Source: UBA9619 sp964630665
GTDB lineage: Bacteria; Pseudomonadota; Gammaproteobacteria; Arenicellales; UBA868
NCBI GenBank assembly: GCA_964630665.1
Contig: CAZVVN010000037.1
Coordinates: 1-30,179, forward strand
Reading direction: 5' to 3'
DNA length: 30,179 nucleotides
Positions 24,130 through 30,179 of the stretch are shown in pieces; positions within the stretch are counted from its first letter, which is position 1, and each line of letters opens with the position of its first letter. The translations under genes were made by a program, and so were the position numbers. Below the pieces are notes generated by a model, which did not search any database, was not told where the DNA came from, and worked only from the letters and a program-made list of their open reading frames with translations.

Positions 24130-24959
24130 CGGGCATTCTCCAGCGCATAGTCGACCACCAGGGCGGGAATGTTCACGCCGGTAGTATCGATACTGTTACG
24201 GAATTCCATGGTGTAGTTGACTTCGTTGACCAGCAGACCCTCGCCTGTCTCGAAAAGGTCCACGGCCAGCACGCCACCACCGACTGCCCGGGCTGCAGCC
24301 AGCGAGACCCTGCTGAGTTCATCGTTGACGGGGCAGCCAGTAGCCACTGCGCCGCGGGCCGTGTTGGTGATCCAGTGTGGTGAAGTCCGGTAGATGGCCG
24401 CAACACACTCGTCACCGACCACGAAACTGCGGATGTCCCGACCCTGTTTCTCGACATATTTCTGGATGTAGAAGATCGAGTGGTGGTAGCTGCCGAGGAT
24501 CGATTTGTGCTCGAGGATCGACTCTGCGGCCTCGCGATCGTTGACCTTGGACAACAATCGACCCCAGGAACCGACCGCCGGTTTCAGCACCACCGGGTAG
24601 CCCAGCTGGTCGATCGCCTCCAGAGCCGATTCCTCGGTGAAAGCGATACGCACGGGCGGCTGGGGCACAGAGGCTTCCTTCAAGGCCAGTGACGTCAGGA
24701 TCTTGTCACCGCACACGCGAGACACTTCAGAGGAGTTGATACAGTGAACGCCAGCACTTTCGAGCAGCCGCAGTCCGTGCATGGCGCGCGAGTGGTTGAT
24801 GCAGCGTTCCAGGACCAGATCGACTTCCAGCCCTGTGTCCAGGTCGAAGATCAGTTTGCGGTCATCGAGCATCACCAACTCGACGCCGCGCTGACCGAAC
24901 TCGTCGATCAGGAGCTTTTCCTCCTTCCTGATCAGCGAGTGCAGAAAGCCGATTCTCAC
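24126..24959 (-). CDS. lysX: LysW ligase LysX (ATP-grasp; alpha-aminoadipate or glutamate as substrate)
   Basis: RimK-type ATP-grasp ligase of 277 residues that joins the alpha-amino group of the substrate to the gamma-carboxyl of the C-terminal Glu of LysW. Much of it tracks Thermus LysX as I remember it: CGDKILTSLALKEA, YPVVLKPAVGSWGRLLSKV, FYIQKYVEKQGRDIR, HWITNTARG, GGGVLAVDLFE and NEVNYTMEFRNSIDTTGVNIP. The Mg-binding E-x-N of the ATP-grasp core is in LVNEVN. The TMEFRNS segment is closer to aminoadipate-using LysX than to the ArgX form, which favours lysine synthesis but does not prove it. The start is GTG, overlapping the lysW stop (GTGA). Confidence 0.93.
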   Translation of the reverse strand: MRIGFLHSLIRKEEKLLIDEFGQRGVELVMLDDRKLIFDLDTGLEVDLVLERCINHSRAMHGLRLLESAGVHCINSSEVSRVCGDKILTSLALKEASVPQPPVRIAFTEESALEAIDQLGYPVVLKPAVGSWGRLLSKVNDREAAESILEHKSILGSYHHSIFYIQKYVEKQGRDIRSFVVGDECVAAIYRTSPHWITNTARGAVATGCPVNDELSRVSLAAARAVGGGVLAVDLFETGEGLLVNEVNYTMEFRNSIDTTGVNIPALVVDYALENAR

Positions 24960-25120
24960 TCGCCCCAGTCCTCTTCGGTTTCAGGGGCCTCTGCCAGGGC
25001 GGGCGGTTCCAGCGCTGTCACTTCCAGCTCTGAACCGCAGTCGGGACACTCCAGGAGTTCGCCCACGACGGTGTCGGAAGCCAGTGTGATTTCGGCGCCG
25101 CATACAGGGCATTCGCTCAT
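24956..25120 (-). CDS. lysW: Amino-group carrier protein LysW
   Basis: A 54-residue acidic carrier protein whose C-terminal Glu gamma-carboxyl holds and protects the amino group of the growing substrate. Two CxxC pairs (CPVC at residues 4-7 and CPDC at 25-28) form the zinc-ribbon, followed by a very acidic tail ending exactly in EDWGE, the LysW signature. Length and layout match Thermus LysW. The ATG is preceded by AGGAG (in GCAGGAGAAACCCT). It is the first gene of the operon and its TGA overlaps the lysX GTG. The size makes it easy to miss in automatic annotation. Confidence 0.96.
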   Translation of the reverse strand: MSECPVCGAEITLASDTVVGELLECPDCGSELEVTALEPPALAEAPETEEDWGE

Positions 25121-25428
25121 AGGGTTTCTCCTGCGCTTGTCGTGTGCCGGCAGGCACCGGTCTAGAAAAAGGCCCGTGTTCGGGGTGGCGGCTTATTCTA
25201 GTGTCAGCGAAGCTGCAGGGCGAGTGATGAGGATCGTCTGTGTCAGAGCCGACGGTTACGTCCAGGCGTTCAGTCGGCCGGGCAGACGTTTCGCCCCGTG
25301 GCTACATCTGCTTTAATGCGATCTGGCCCGAGGGCATGCGCCACGGACCCGGCGAGTACCCGGGCGCCTTCAGGCGCCGGCCCATTTGACCCGGGCCGAT
25401 CAACCATTACCAGGATGGGCATGAAATC
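25121..25428. other. Divergent intergenic region between lysW and the MazG-like gene
   Basis: A 308-base gap. On the lysW side a GTGCC-GGCA-GGCAC hairpin (25144-25157) lies in the presumed leader and TAGAAT (minus strand, 25200-25195) is a candidate -10 without a good -35. On the other side GGCGCC-TTCA-GGCGCC (25363-25378) is a strong hairpin about 50 bases before the MazG-like ATG, without a T tract. I saw no arrangement recognisable as a lysine riboswitch and no clear regulator site. Confidence 0.4.
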
Positions 25429-25782
25429 ATGGCCGACACCTTTCTTCAGCAACTGGTCGAGGAGGTCAACCGGTTTGTCGAGGATCGGGACTGGCAGCAA
25501 TTCCACACTCCCAAGAACCTCTCCATGGCTCTCAGTGTGGAAGCCGCGGAACTGGTTGAACATTTCCAGTGGCTGACGGCCGACCAGAGTGATGATCTGC
25601 CCCGGGACAAGCGTGCCGCGGTCGCTGAAGAACTGGCCGACATCCTGATCTACACGATCATGGTAGCCGAAAGGCTTGGCCTGGATCTCGAGGTGGCCAC
25701 GCGGGATAAGATGGCGCAGAACCGCCGCAAGTACCCGGTCGAGAAGGCCCGCGGCCTGGCTGCCAAGTACACCGAGCTTTGA
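25429..25782 (+). CDS. MazG-like nucleotide pyrophosphohydrolase (RS21-C6/dCTPase type)
   Basis: A 117-residue all-alpha NTP pyrophosphohydrolase that would hydrolyse a (d)NTP to the monophosphate and pyrophosphate and so clean the nucleotide pool. The Mg-binding ExxE-x-ExxD pattern is visible as VEAAELVEHF (Glu38, Glu41) and AEELADILIY (Glu67, Glu68, Asp71). FHTPKNLSMALSVEAAEL and NRRKYPVEKARG are typical of the short RS21-C6-like proteins. It is a single-domain protein, not full-length MazG. The 2OG-oxygenase gene follows seven bases after its stop. Substrate is unknown; dCTP-type activity is a family-based guess. Confidence 0.88.
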   Translation: MADTFLQQLVEEVNRFVEDRDWQQFHTPKNLSMALSVEAAELVEHFQWLTADQSDDLPRDKRAAVAEELADILIYTIMVAERLGLDLEVATRDKMAQNRRKYPVEKARGLAAKYTEL

Positions 25783-25789
25783 CCCGTTC

Positions 25790-26578
25790 ATGCATACACT
25801 GCTCGACCTTGAGCGCTATCCTCTGGACCAGCTGGAGTCACCGCTTGGTCTGGCAATGGTCGAACGCTGTCGCCAGACGCTAGCCCGTCAGGGCATGTTC
25901 GACCTTCCAGGTCTGTTGCGGCCTGAAGCGATCCGGCGCAGCCTGGCCCACGCCAGGCCTTTGCTGGCCAGCGCGTCGTTTACCCACAGCCGTACGCACA
26001 ACGTCTACTTCGAGGACTCCGTTCCCGGCCTGGCGACCGACCATCCCGCCCTGGGAAAGCTCCAGACCACCAATCACACGTTGTGTGCCGATCAGATCCA
26101 GGGCAGCGTGTTATGCGAGGTTTATGCCTGGCCGCCTCTGGCCGAGTTCCTGGCGCAGGTGATGGACAAGCCGGCCCTGTACCCGATGGCCGATCCTCTG
26201 GCGTCCGTCAACGTCATGGAGTATCGGGACTGTGAATCGGCGCTCGATTGGCACTTCGACCGATCCGAGTTCACGATCACGCTATTACTGCAGGCGGCTG
26301 AATCCGGCGGTGCGTTTCAGTACCGGGCTGAAGTGCGCGCTCCGCACGACCCCAATTACGACGCTGTTGCCCAGGTATTGGCCGGTCAGGATCCCGCAGT
26401 GCGTACCCTGGTGATCACGGCTGGTACGCTGACTGTGTTCCGCGGTACCAACACGTTGCACCGGGTCACGCCGGTCAGTGGTTGCAGCCGCATCGTCGCA
26501 ACGTTGTCCTACTATGAGACGCCAGGCGTCCGTTTCAGCGGTGCTGAGCAGCGCGGGTTCTACGGTCGTGAAGCGTAA
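25790..26578 (+). CDS. Fe(II)/2-oxoglutarate oxygenase, HalD/BesD-like
   Basis: A 262-residue double-stranded beta-helix dioxygenase. The iron triad is His155-x-Asp157 (in DWHFDRSEFT) with distal His224 (in NTLHRVTP), and Arg234 ten residues later (GCSRIVA) would bind 2-oxoglutarate. NVMEYRDCESALDWHFD, ITLLLQ and the final TLSYYE are reminiscent of the HalD/BesD family of free-amino-acid halogenases and hydroxylases, whose halogenases replace the Asp with Gly. Here the Asp is kept, so hydroxylation is expected. The family assignment is from memory of the motif pattern. It starts seven bases after the MazG-like stop, so the two are probably co-transcribed. Free lysine or another amino acid is a possible substrate given the adjacent LysW operon. 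Confidence 0.72.
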   Translation: MHTLLDLERYPLDQLESPLGLAMVERCRQTLARQGMFDLPGLLRPEAIRRSLAHARPLLASASFTHSRTHNVYFEDSVPGLATDHPALGKLQTTNHTLCADQIQGSVLCEVYAWPPLAEFLAQVMDKPALYPMADPLASVNVMEYRDCESALDWHFDRSEFTITLLLQAAESGGAFQYRAEVRAPHDPNYDAVAQVLAGQDPAVRTLVITAGTLTVFRGTNTLHRVTPVSGCSRIVATLSYYETPGVRFSGAEQRGFYGREA

Positions 26579-26647
26579 TCGCCGACTGCCCGGCTAATGC
26601 GCTTCGCGGATGCCAGTTGACTGGCGGCCACAGACGGAGAACCATTG

Positions 26648-27895
26648 ATGATCCCGGTATTCAAGGATCCCCGCAAGCAGGCTTATCTCAACCCGGCCGG
26701 GACCGATAAGCCGCTCAGAAGCCCGCTGCCGGATTCTGTTCTGGAGGCGGCCCGCCGTTACCGCTTGAGCCGCTTGCGAGAACAGCTCGTGCGTCACGAC
26801 TGTGCGGCCATCCTGCTTTACGACCCGATCAATATCCGCTACGCGCTGGACGTGGCCAACATGCAGCTGTGGACACTGCACAACGCGGTACGTTATGCGC
26901 TGGTGTTCGCCGAGGGGCCGGCTGTGCTGTTCGAGTTCAAGGAGGCAAAACACCTAGGCACTGCGGTCTCGATCGTCGATGAGGTCCGGCCGGCTGTGAG
27001 CTGGATCTACATGTCTGCCGCCCAGCACCAGGCCGAGCGGGTCACGGTCTGGGCCGCCGAGATCGACGACCTGCTGCACGACTACAGTGGCGGCAACCGG
27101 CGCCTGGCAATTGACAAAGTCGAACCACCAGGCCTGAAAGCGCTGGAAAAACTCGGCATCAGCTGTGTCGAAGGGCAGGAACTAACCGAGCGCGCCCGTT
27201 CGATCAAGAGTGAGGACGAACTGGAGCTCATGCGCTGGACGGTCCGGGTCTGCGAGGCCGGGCTGGCTCGCATGTACGAATGCTCACTGCCGGGACGCAC
27301 TGAACAGCAGATCTGGGCCGAGTTGCATTACGAGAACATCCGTTCCGGAGGTGAGTGGCTGGAGACACGGTTGTGTACCGCCGGGCCACACACCAACCCC
27401 TGGTACAGCGAGTGTTCGGACTACGTCTGCCAGGATGGTGACATCATCTCGGTGGACACCGATCTCATCGGGCCTTACGGCTACTGTGCCGATATCTCAC
27501 GCAGCTGGGTCTGCGGGCACCACAAATTGAACAGCGAACAGCGCACACTGTACGCAGCGGCGCTTCAGCAGATCGACCACAACCTGGAGCTGATCCGCCC
27601 GGGCCTCGGTTTCCTGGAGTTCAACGACCAGTCATGGCGGATTCCCGAACGCTACGTCGAACGCCGTTATACCGTGGCCCTGCACGGTGTTGGTCTGTGC
27701 GACGAGTGGCCGGCGATCCCGACTCATCCCGATGTCGATTACGCCTATGACGGGGTGTTTGAAGAGAACATGGTGTTGTGCGTGGAGAGCCTGATTGGTG
27801 CTGAGGGCACCGAGTGCATCAAACTCGAGACCCAGGTGGTGGTGAAACCCGGCGGTGTCGAGCGATTGGACAGTTTTCCCTGGGAAGAGCTCTGA
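26648..27895 (+). CDS. M24-fold metalloenzyme resembling DMSP lyase DddP
   Basis: A 415-residue protein with the creatinase-type N-terminal domain and a C-terminal pita-bread (M24) domain. Metal-ligand candidates are Asp270, Asp272 and Asp282 (SVDTDLIGPYGYCADISRSW), His346 (ALHGVGL), Glu380 (CVESLIG) and Glu394 (KLETQ). The D-x-D-x9-D pattern and the 76-residue step to the His equal the spacing I recall for DddP, and Tyr341 and Asp352 fall where its Tyr and catalytic Asp are reported. Ordinary prolidases space the first two Asp 11 apart. DddP cleaves DMSP to dimethyl sulfide and acrylate; a peptidase or other C-N/C-S hydrolase role remains possible. GGAG lies eight bases before the ATG. It sits 69 bases after the oxygenase gene on the same strand. 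Confidence 0.75.
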   Translation: MIPVFKDPRKQAYLNPAGTDKPLRSPLPDSVLEAARRYRLSRLREQLVRHDCAAILLYDPINIRYALDVANMQLWTLHNAVRYALVFAEGPAVLFEFKEAKHLGTAVSIVDEVRPAVSWIYMSAAQHQAERVTVWAAEIDDLLHDYSGGNRRLAIDKVEPPGLKALEKLGISCVEGQELTERARSIKSEDELELMRWTVRVCEAGLARMYECSLPGRTEQQIWAELHYENIRSGGEWLETRLCTAGPHTNPWYSECSDYVCQDGDIISVDTDLIGPYGYCADISRSWVCGHHKLNSEQRTLYAAALQQIDHNLELIRPGLGFLEFNDQSWRIPERYVERRYTVALHGVGLCDEWPAIPTHPDVDYAYDGVFEENMVLCVESLIGAEGTECIKLETQVVVKPGGVERLDSFPWEEL

Positions 27896-28015
27896 CGGTG
27901 CGGCCGATTCGGCTGTTCTCGTCCAGCGCAGCGGCGTGCAACCCGTTGGGGTCGTTCGCTGGTGCCTTGATCCGGTTGGCCGGGTATTCCCGCAAGCCGA
28001 TCTAGAACCACAACC

Positions 28016-29233
28016 CTAGATCACGCCCTGTTCACGAAGCCGATCGCGTTCGGCCACATCGAGACCCAACAGTTCCTCAAGCACCTGATCAGTGTGCTGA
28101 CCCAGCGTGGGTGGTGCGTGCCGATAGGATACCTGGGTCGCCGACATTTTCGCTGGATTGCCGATCAGACTGACCGGTTTACCGCCGGCGGCGGGATGCT
28201 CCATCTCGATTCGCATGTCACGGGCCACGACCTGGTCATCAGCAAAGACCTGGTCGATGGTATTGATAGGACCACAGGTGATTTTGATTTTTTCCAAGGC
28301 TTCCAGCCAATACGTCGATGGTTTCTGCCGCATCACGTTGTTGAGGATCTGAGTCAACGCTTCGCGGTTCTGCACACGTGCTTTATTGGTGACAAAGCGT
28401 TCATCACTGATCAGTTCCGGGACACTGGCAAACTCGCAAAAACGTTTGAACTGATCATCATTGCCGACAGCGACAATGATGTTGCCGTCGGCCGTGGGGA
28501 AGACCTGGTAAGGCACGATATTTGGGTGCGCGTTACCCAGCAGTCCCGGGGCTTCTCCCGAGGTCAGGTAATTCAGGCCCTGGATCGACAGCAAAGACAC
28601 CTGTGTGTCCAGCAGGCTGATATCAAGGTGCTGACCTTCGCCAGTGACTTCGCGGTGTCGCAACGCCGCATTGATAGATAAGGTTGCCCACAGGCCCGCT
28701 GTCAAATCGGCTATGGGGACGCCTACACGATGCGGCTCTCCGCCAGGTGGCCCGGTAATACTCATGATGCCGCCCAGGCCTTGTGCCATGAAATCATAGC
28801 CCGGTCGTTCAGCCTTGGGTCCGGTTTGACCAAATCCGGTGATAGAACAATAAACGAGCCCCGGATTTTCCGTCTTCAGGGTCGGGTAATCGAGCCCAAA
28901 TTTGGCAAGATTTCCGACCTTGAAATTCTCAGTCAGTACCTGGCATTGGTTTATCATTCTTCTGGCCAGGTTCTGGCCTTCGGTACCGGTGAGGTCCAGT
29001 GTTACCGAGCGTTTGTTGCGGTTGGCGGAGAGGTAATAGCCGCTTTCGGTGGTTTCCTTGCCGTCTTCACCAAGCACGAAGGGCGGGCCGTATTTTCGGG
29101 TATCGTCACCACTTCCCGGCCGTTCGACCTTGATAATATCGGCGCCGAGATCGCCCAGGATCTGAGTACAACTTGGTCCGGCCAAAACGCGCGTCAGATC
29201 GAACACACGAATTCCAGCAAGCGGGCCGCTCAT
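28016..29233 (-). CDS. Class III (CaiB/BaiF family) CoA-transferase
   Basis: Interlocked-dimer CoA-transferase moving CoA between carboxylic acids. From ATG 29233 it has 405 residues and begins MSGPLAGIRVFDLTRVLAGP, the canonical family start; AGG lies upstream. A longer frame opens at 29335 but the extra residues look non-native. LGDLGADIIKVERPGSGDDTR, SANRNKRSVTLDL and SITGFGQTGP follow, and the catalytic Asp is probably Asp147 in RPGYDFMAQG. A conserved GEGQHLDISLLDTQ stretch is also present. The substrate cannot be deduced from sequence. It converges on the DddP-like gene and follows meaB on the same strand, a context compatible with short-chain acid or C4/C5-dicarboxylate CoA metabolism. 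Confidence 0.92.
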   Translation of the reverse strand: MSGPLAGIRVFDLTRVLAGPSCTQILGDLGADIIKVERPGSGDDTRKYGPPFVLGEDGKETTESGYYLSANRNKRSVTLDLTGTEGQNLARRMINQCQVLTENFKVGNLAKFGLDYPTLKTENPGLVYCSITGFGQTGPKAERPGYDFMAQGLGGIMSITGPPGGEPHRVGVPIADLTAGLWATLSINAALRHREVTGEGQHLDISLLDTQVSLLSIQGLNYLTSGEAPGLLGNAHPNIVPYQVFPTADGNIIVAVGNDDQFKRFCEFASVPELISDERFVTNKARVQNREALTQILNNVMRQKPSTYWLEALEKIKITCGPINTIDQVFADDQVVARDMRIEMEHPAAGGKPVSLIGNPAKMSATQVSYRHAPPTLGQHTDQVLEELLGLDVAERDRLREQGVI

Positions 29234-29379
29234 CGTGGCCTGCCAGCTTTCAATATCATTCGGCTTGTCTTGTTCAAATTTGTCACTTGTTTCGCCGCTC
29301 CGTCGCTTGGAATTTATCCGCCGGCTCGGCAACATAAGTCCCGGGGGCGGTCCCGATCAGCATCTGCTGAGTCAGCATC

Positions 29380-30179
29380 TCAGGGATATTTTAACTTGAG
29401 TACGTCGTTGGCACTGTCCTCGAGCGTCCGTTCGCCGCGCTCGAGTGCGTCGCAGATCGCACTGAGCTTGCCGTTGTCGTGTCGCAGCAGGTGCTCACGC
29501 AACAAGGCGCCGGCCCGGCTTGCGAGCAGGCGGCGGGTGCGGTCACGTCGCCGCTGGTCCGGATCCGGATTGATCGTGTTTGAGTGGCGGTCTATGGCGG
29601 CCAAGAGTTCGTCCACGCCGCCGGCGTTGGTTGCTGTCGTCTTCAGGACAGCTGCCCGGACGTGATCCGGGCCGCGCAGGGCGAGCATTGACTCGAGGTG
29701 ACGGACCGTCTGGTCGGCGCCGTCCTGGTCGGCTTTGTTGACCACCAGGATGTCGGCGATCTCGAACAGGCCTGCCTTGATGGCCTGGATATCGTCACCC
29801 ATGCCGGGTGTGCAGACCACCACACGGATGTCTGCGACCTCTCTGATCTCAACCTCCGACTGGCCGGTGCCGACGGTCTCCAGGATGATCTGCTGGTAGC
29901 CACCAGCATCGAGGATGTCGATCACAGCGTGGACGCTCGCTGTCAGGCCACCGAGGTGGCCCCGGGCGGCCAGCGAGCGGATGAACACACCGTCATCACC
30001 GGTGTGTGCTGTCATACGCAGCCGGTCGCCGAGGATCGCACCGCCGCTGATCGGGCTGGAAGGGTCGACTGCCAGGACCGCGACTTTCTGCCCACAGGCC
30101 CGAAGCGCGCCAATCAGAGCGTTAATCAGCGTTGACTTGCCGGCCCCGGGCGGGCCGGTGATGCCGATCACCCGGGCAT
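29380..30179 (-). CDS. meaB: Methylmalonyl-CoA mutase-associated GTPase MeaB (5' end beyond window)
   Basis: G3E-family P-loop GTPase that chaperones and gates adenosylcobalamin delivery to methylmalonyl-CoA mutase. The visible part has Walker A GITGPPGAGKST, AVDPSSPISGGAILGDRLRM, the ETVGTGQSE switch region, a Walker B-like VVVCTPGMGDDIQ and the base-specificity NKAD, then a helical C-terminal dimerisation region. An apparent GTG start at 30171 sits directly before Walker A, but MeaB normally has about 50 more N-terminal residues and the frame is open to the window edge (ARVIGITG), so the gene is cut by the window. No mutase gene is visible; it may lie beyond the edge. Confidence 0.93.
   Translation of the reverse strand, partial: ARVIGITGPPGAGKSTLINALIGALRACGQKVAVLAVDPSSPISGGAILGDRLRMTAHTGDDGVFIRSLAARGHLGGLTASVHAVIDILDAGGYQQIILETVGTGQSEVEIREVADIRVVVCTPGMGDDIQAIKAGLFEIADILVVNKADQDGADQTVRHLESMLALRGPDHVRAAVLKTTATNAGGVDELLAAIDRHSNTINPDPDQRRRDRTRRLLASRAGALLREHLLRHDNGKLSAICDALERGERTLEDSANDVLKLKYP

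Noticed and set aside
24744..25316. Plus-strand open frame of 190 codons across lysX, lysW and the intergenic region
   Set aside because: Antisense to lysX and lysW, whose motifs are conclusive; low-complexity Ser/Gly/Arg translation.
25121..25428. Possible lysine riboswitch upstream of lysW
   Set aside because: Only two short isolated hairpins are visible and the leader from the candidate -10 is about 70 bases, too short for the known lysine riboswitch fold.
28016..29233. CoA-transferase as DMSP-acting DddD
   Set aside because: DddD is a much longer two-domain protein; this is a single-domain CaiB/BaiF enzyme, so direct DMSP chemistry is unsupported.

Overview
The window looks like chromosomal DNA of a free-living, probably marine or aquatic proteobacterium, most likely a gammaproteobacterium. 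The divergent rhlB / trxA-rho order, rho followed by rpmE, an argS-SPOR protein pair, a rubredoxin divergent from hemL and a PrmB-type L3 methyltransferase are all familiar from Gammaproteobacteria. That placement rests on gene content and synteny only. I saw no tRNA, rRNA, CRISPR array, insertion sequence or phage gene.

Layout. (1) Positions 1-5950: a visibly AT-richer block of envelope-polysaccharide genes: a GT4 glycosyltransferase, an FrhB-like iron-sulfur protein, an AglD/LPG-synthase-type integral membrane protein and a GT-C/DUF2142-like multi-span membrane protein. (2) 6094-10058: RNA and redox housekeeping (rhlB, trxA, rho, rpmE). (3) 10079-12596: a secreted thermonuclease homologue, a SCO1/SenC copper protein and prmB. 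(4) 12609-18666: a small rubredoxin, hemL, a DUF4870-like membrane protein, a cold-shock protein, nudC, argS and a SPOR-domain protein. (5) 18837-20498: an acetolactate-synthase-like ThDP enzyme. (6) 25120-20506 (minus strand): a tight six-gene operon lysW-lysX-lysY-class II amidotransferase-lysZ-lysJ. (7) 25429-27895: MazG-like pyrophosphohydrolase, an Fe(II)/2-oxoglutarate oxygenase and a DddP-like M24 metalloenzyme. (8) 28016-30179 (minus): a class III CoA-transferase and meaB, which runs off the right edge.

The most interesting system is the amino-group-carrier operon. LysW is a 54-residue carrier with two CxxC pairs and a C-terminal EDWGE. LysX would attach the substrate amino acid to the gamma-carboxyl of its last Glu, LysZ and LysY would phosphorylate and reduce the side chain, and LysJ would transaminate it. 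The usual releasing peptidase (LysK) is absent from the operon; its place is taken by a stand-alone class II glutamine-amidotransferase-fold protein of the EgtC/Dug3/YafJ type, a fold known to cut gamma-glutamyl amides. The LysZ homologue also has changed kinase motifs. So this is either a variant of LysW-dependent lysine (or arginine) synthesis with a new release enzyme, or a pathway to a related diamino acid.

Divergent from the operon, the oxygenase resembles the HalD/BesD amino-acid halogenase/hydroxylase family but keeps the HxD iron triad of a hydroxylase. The M24 protein matches the metal- and catalytic-residue spacing I recall for DMSP lyase DddP. The CoA-transferase and MeaB nearby would fit C3-acid/propionyl-CoA metabolism, though that link is inference.
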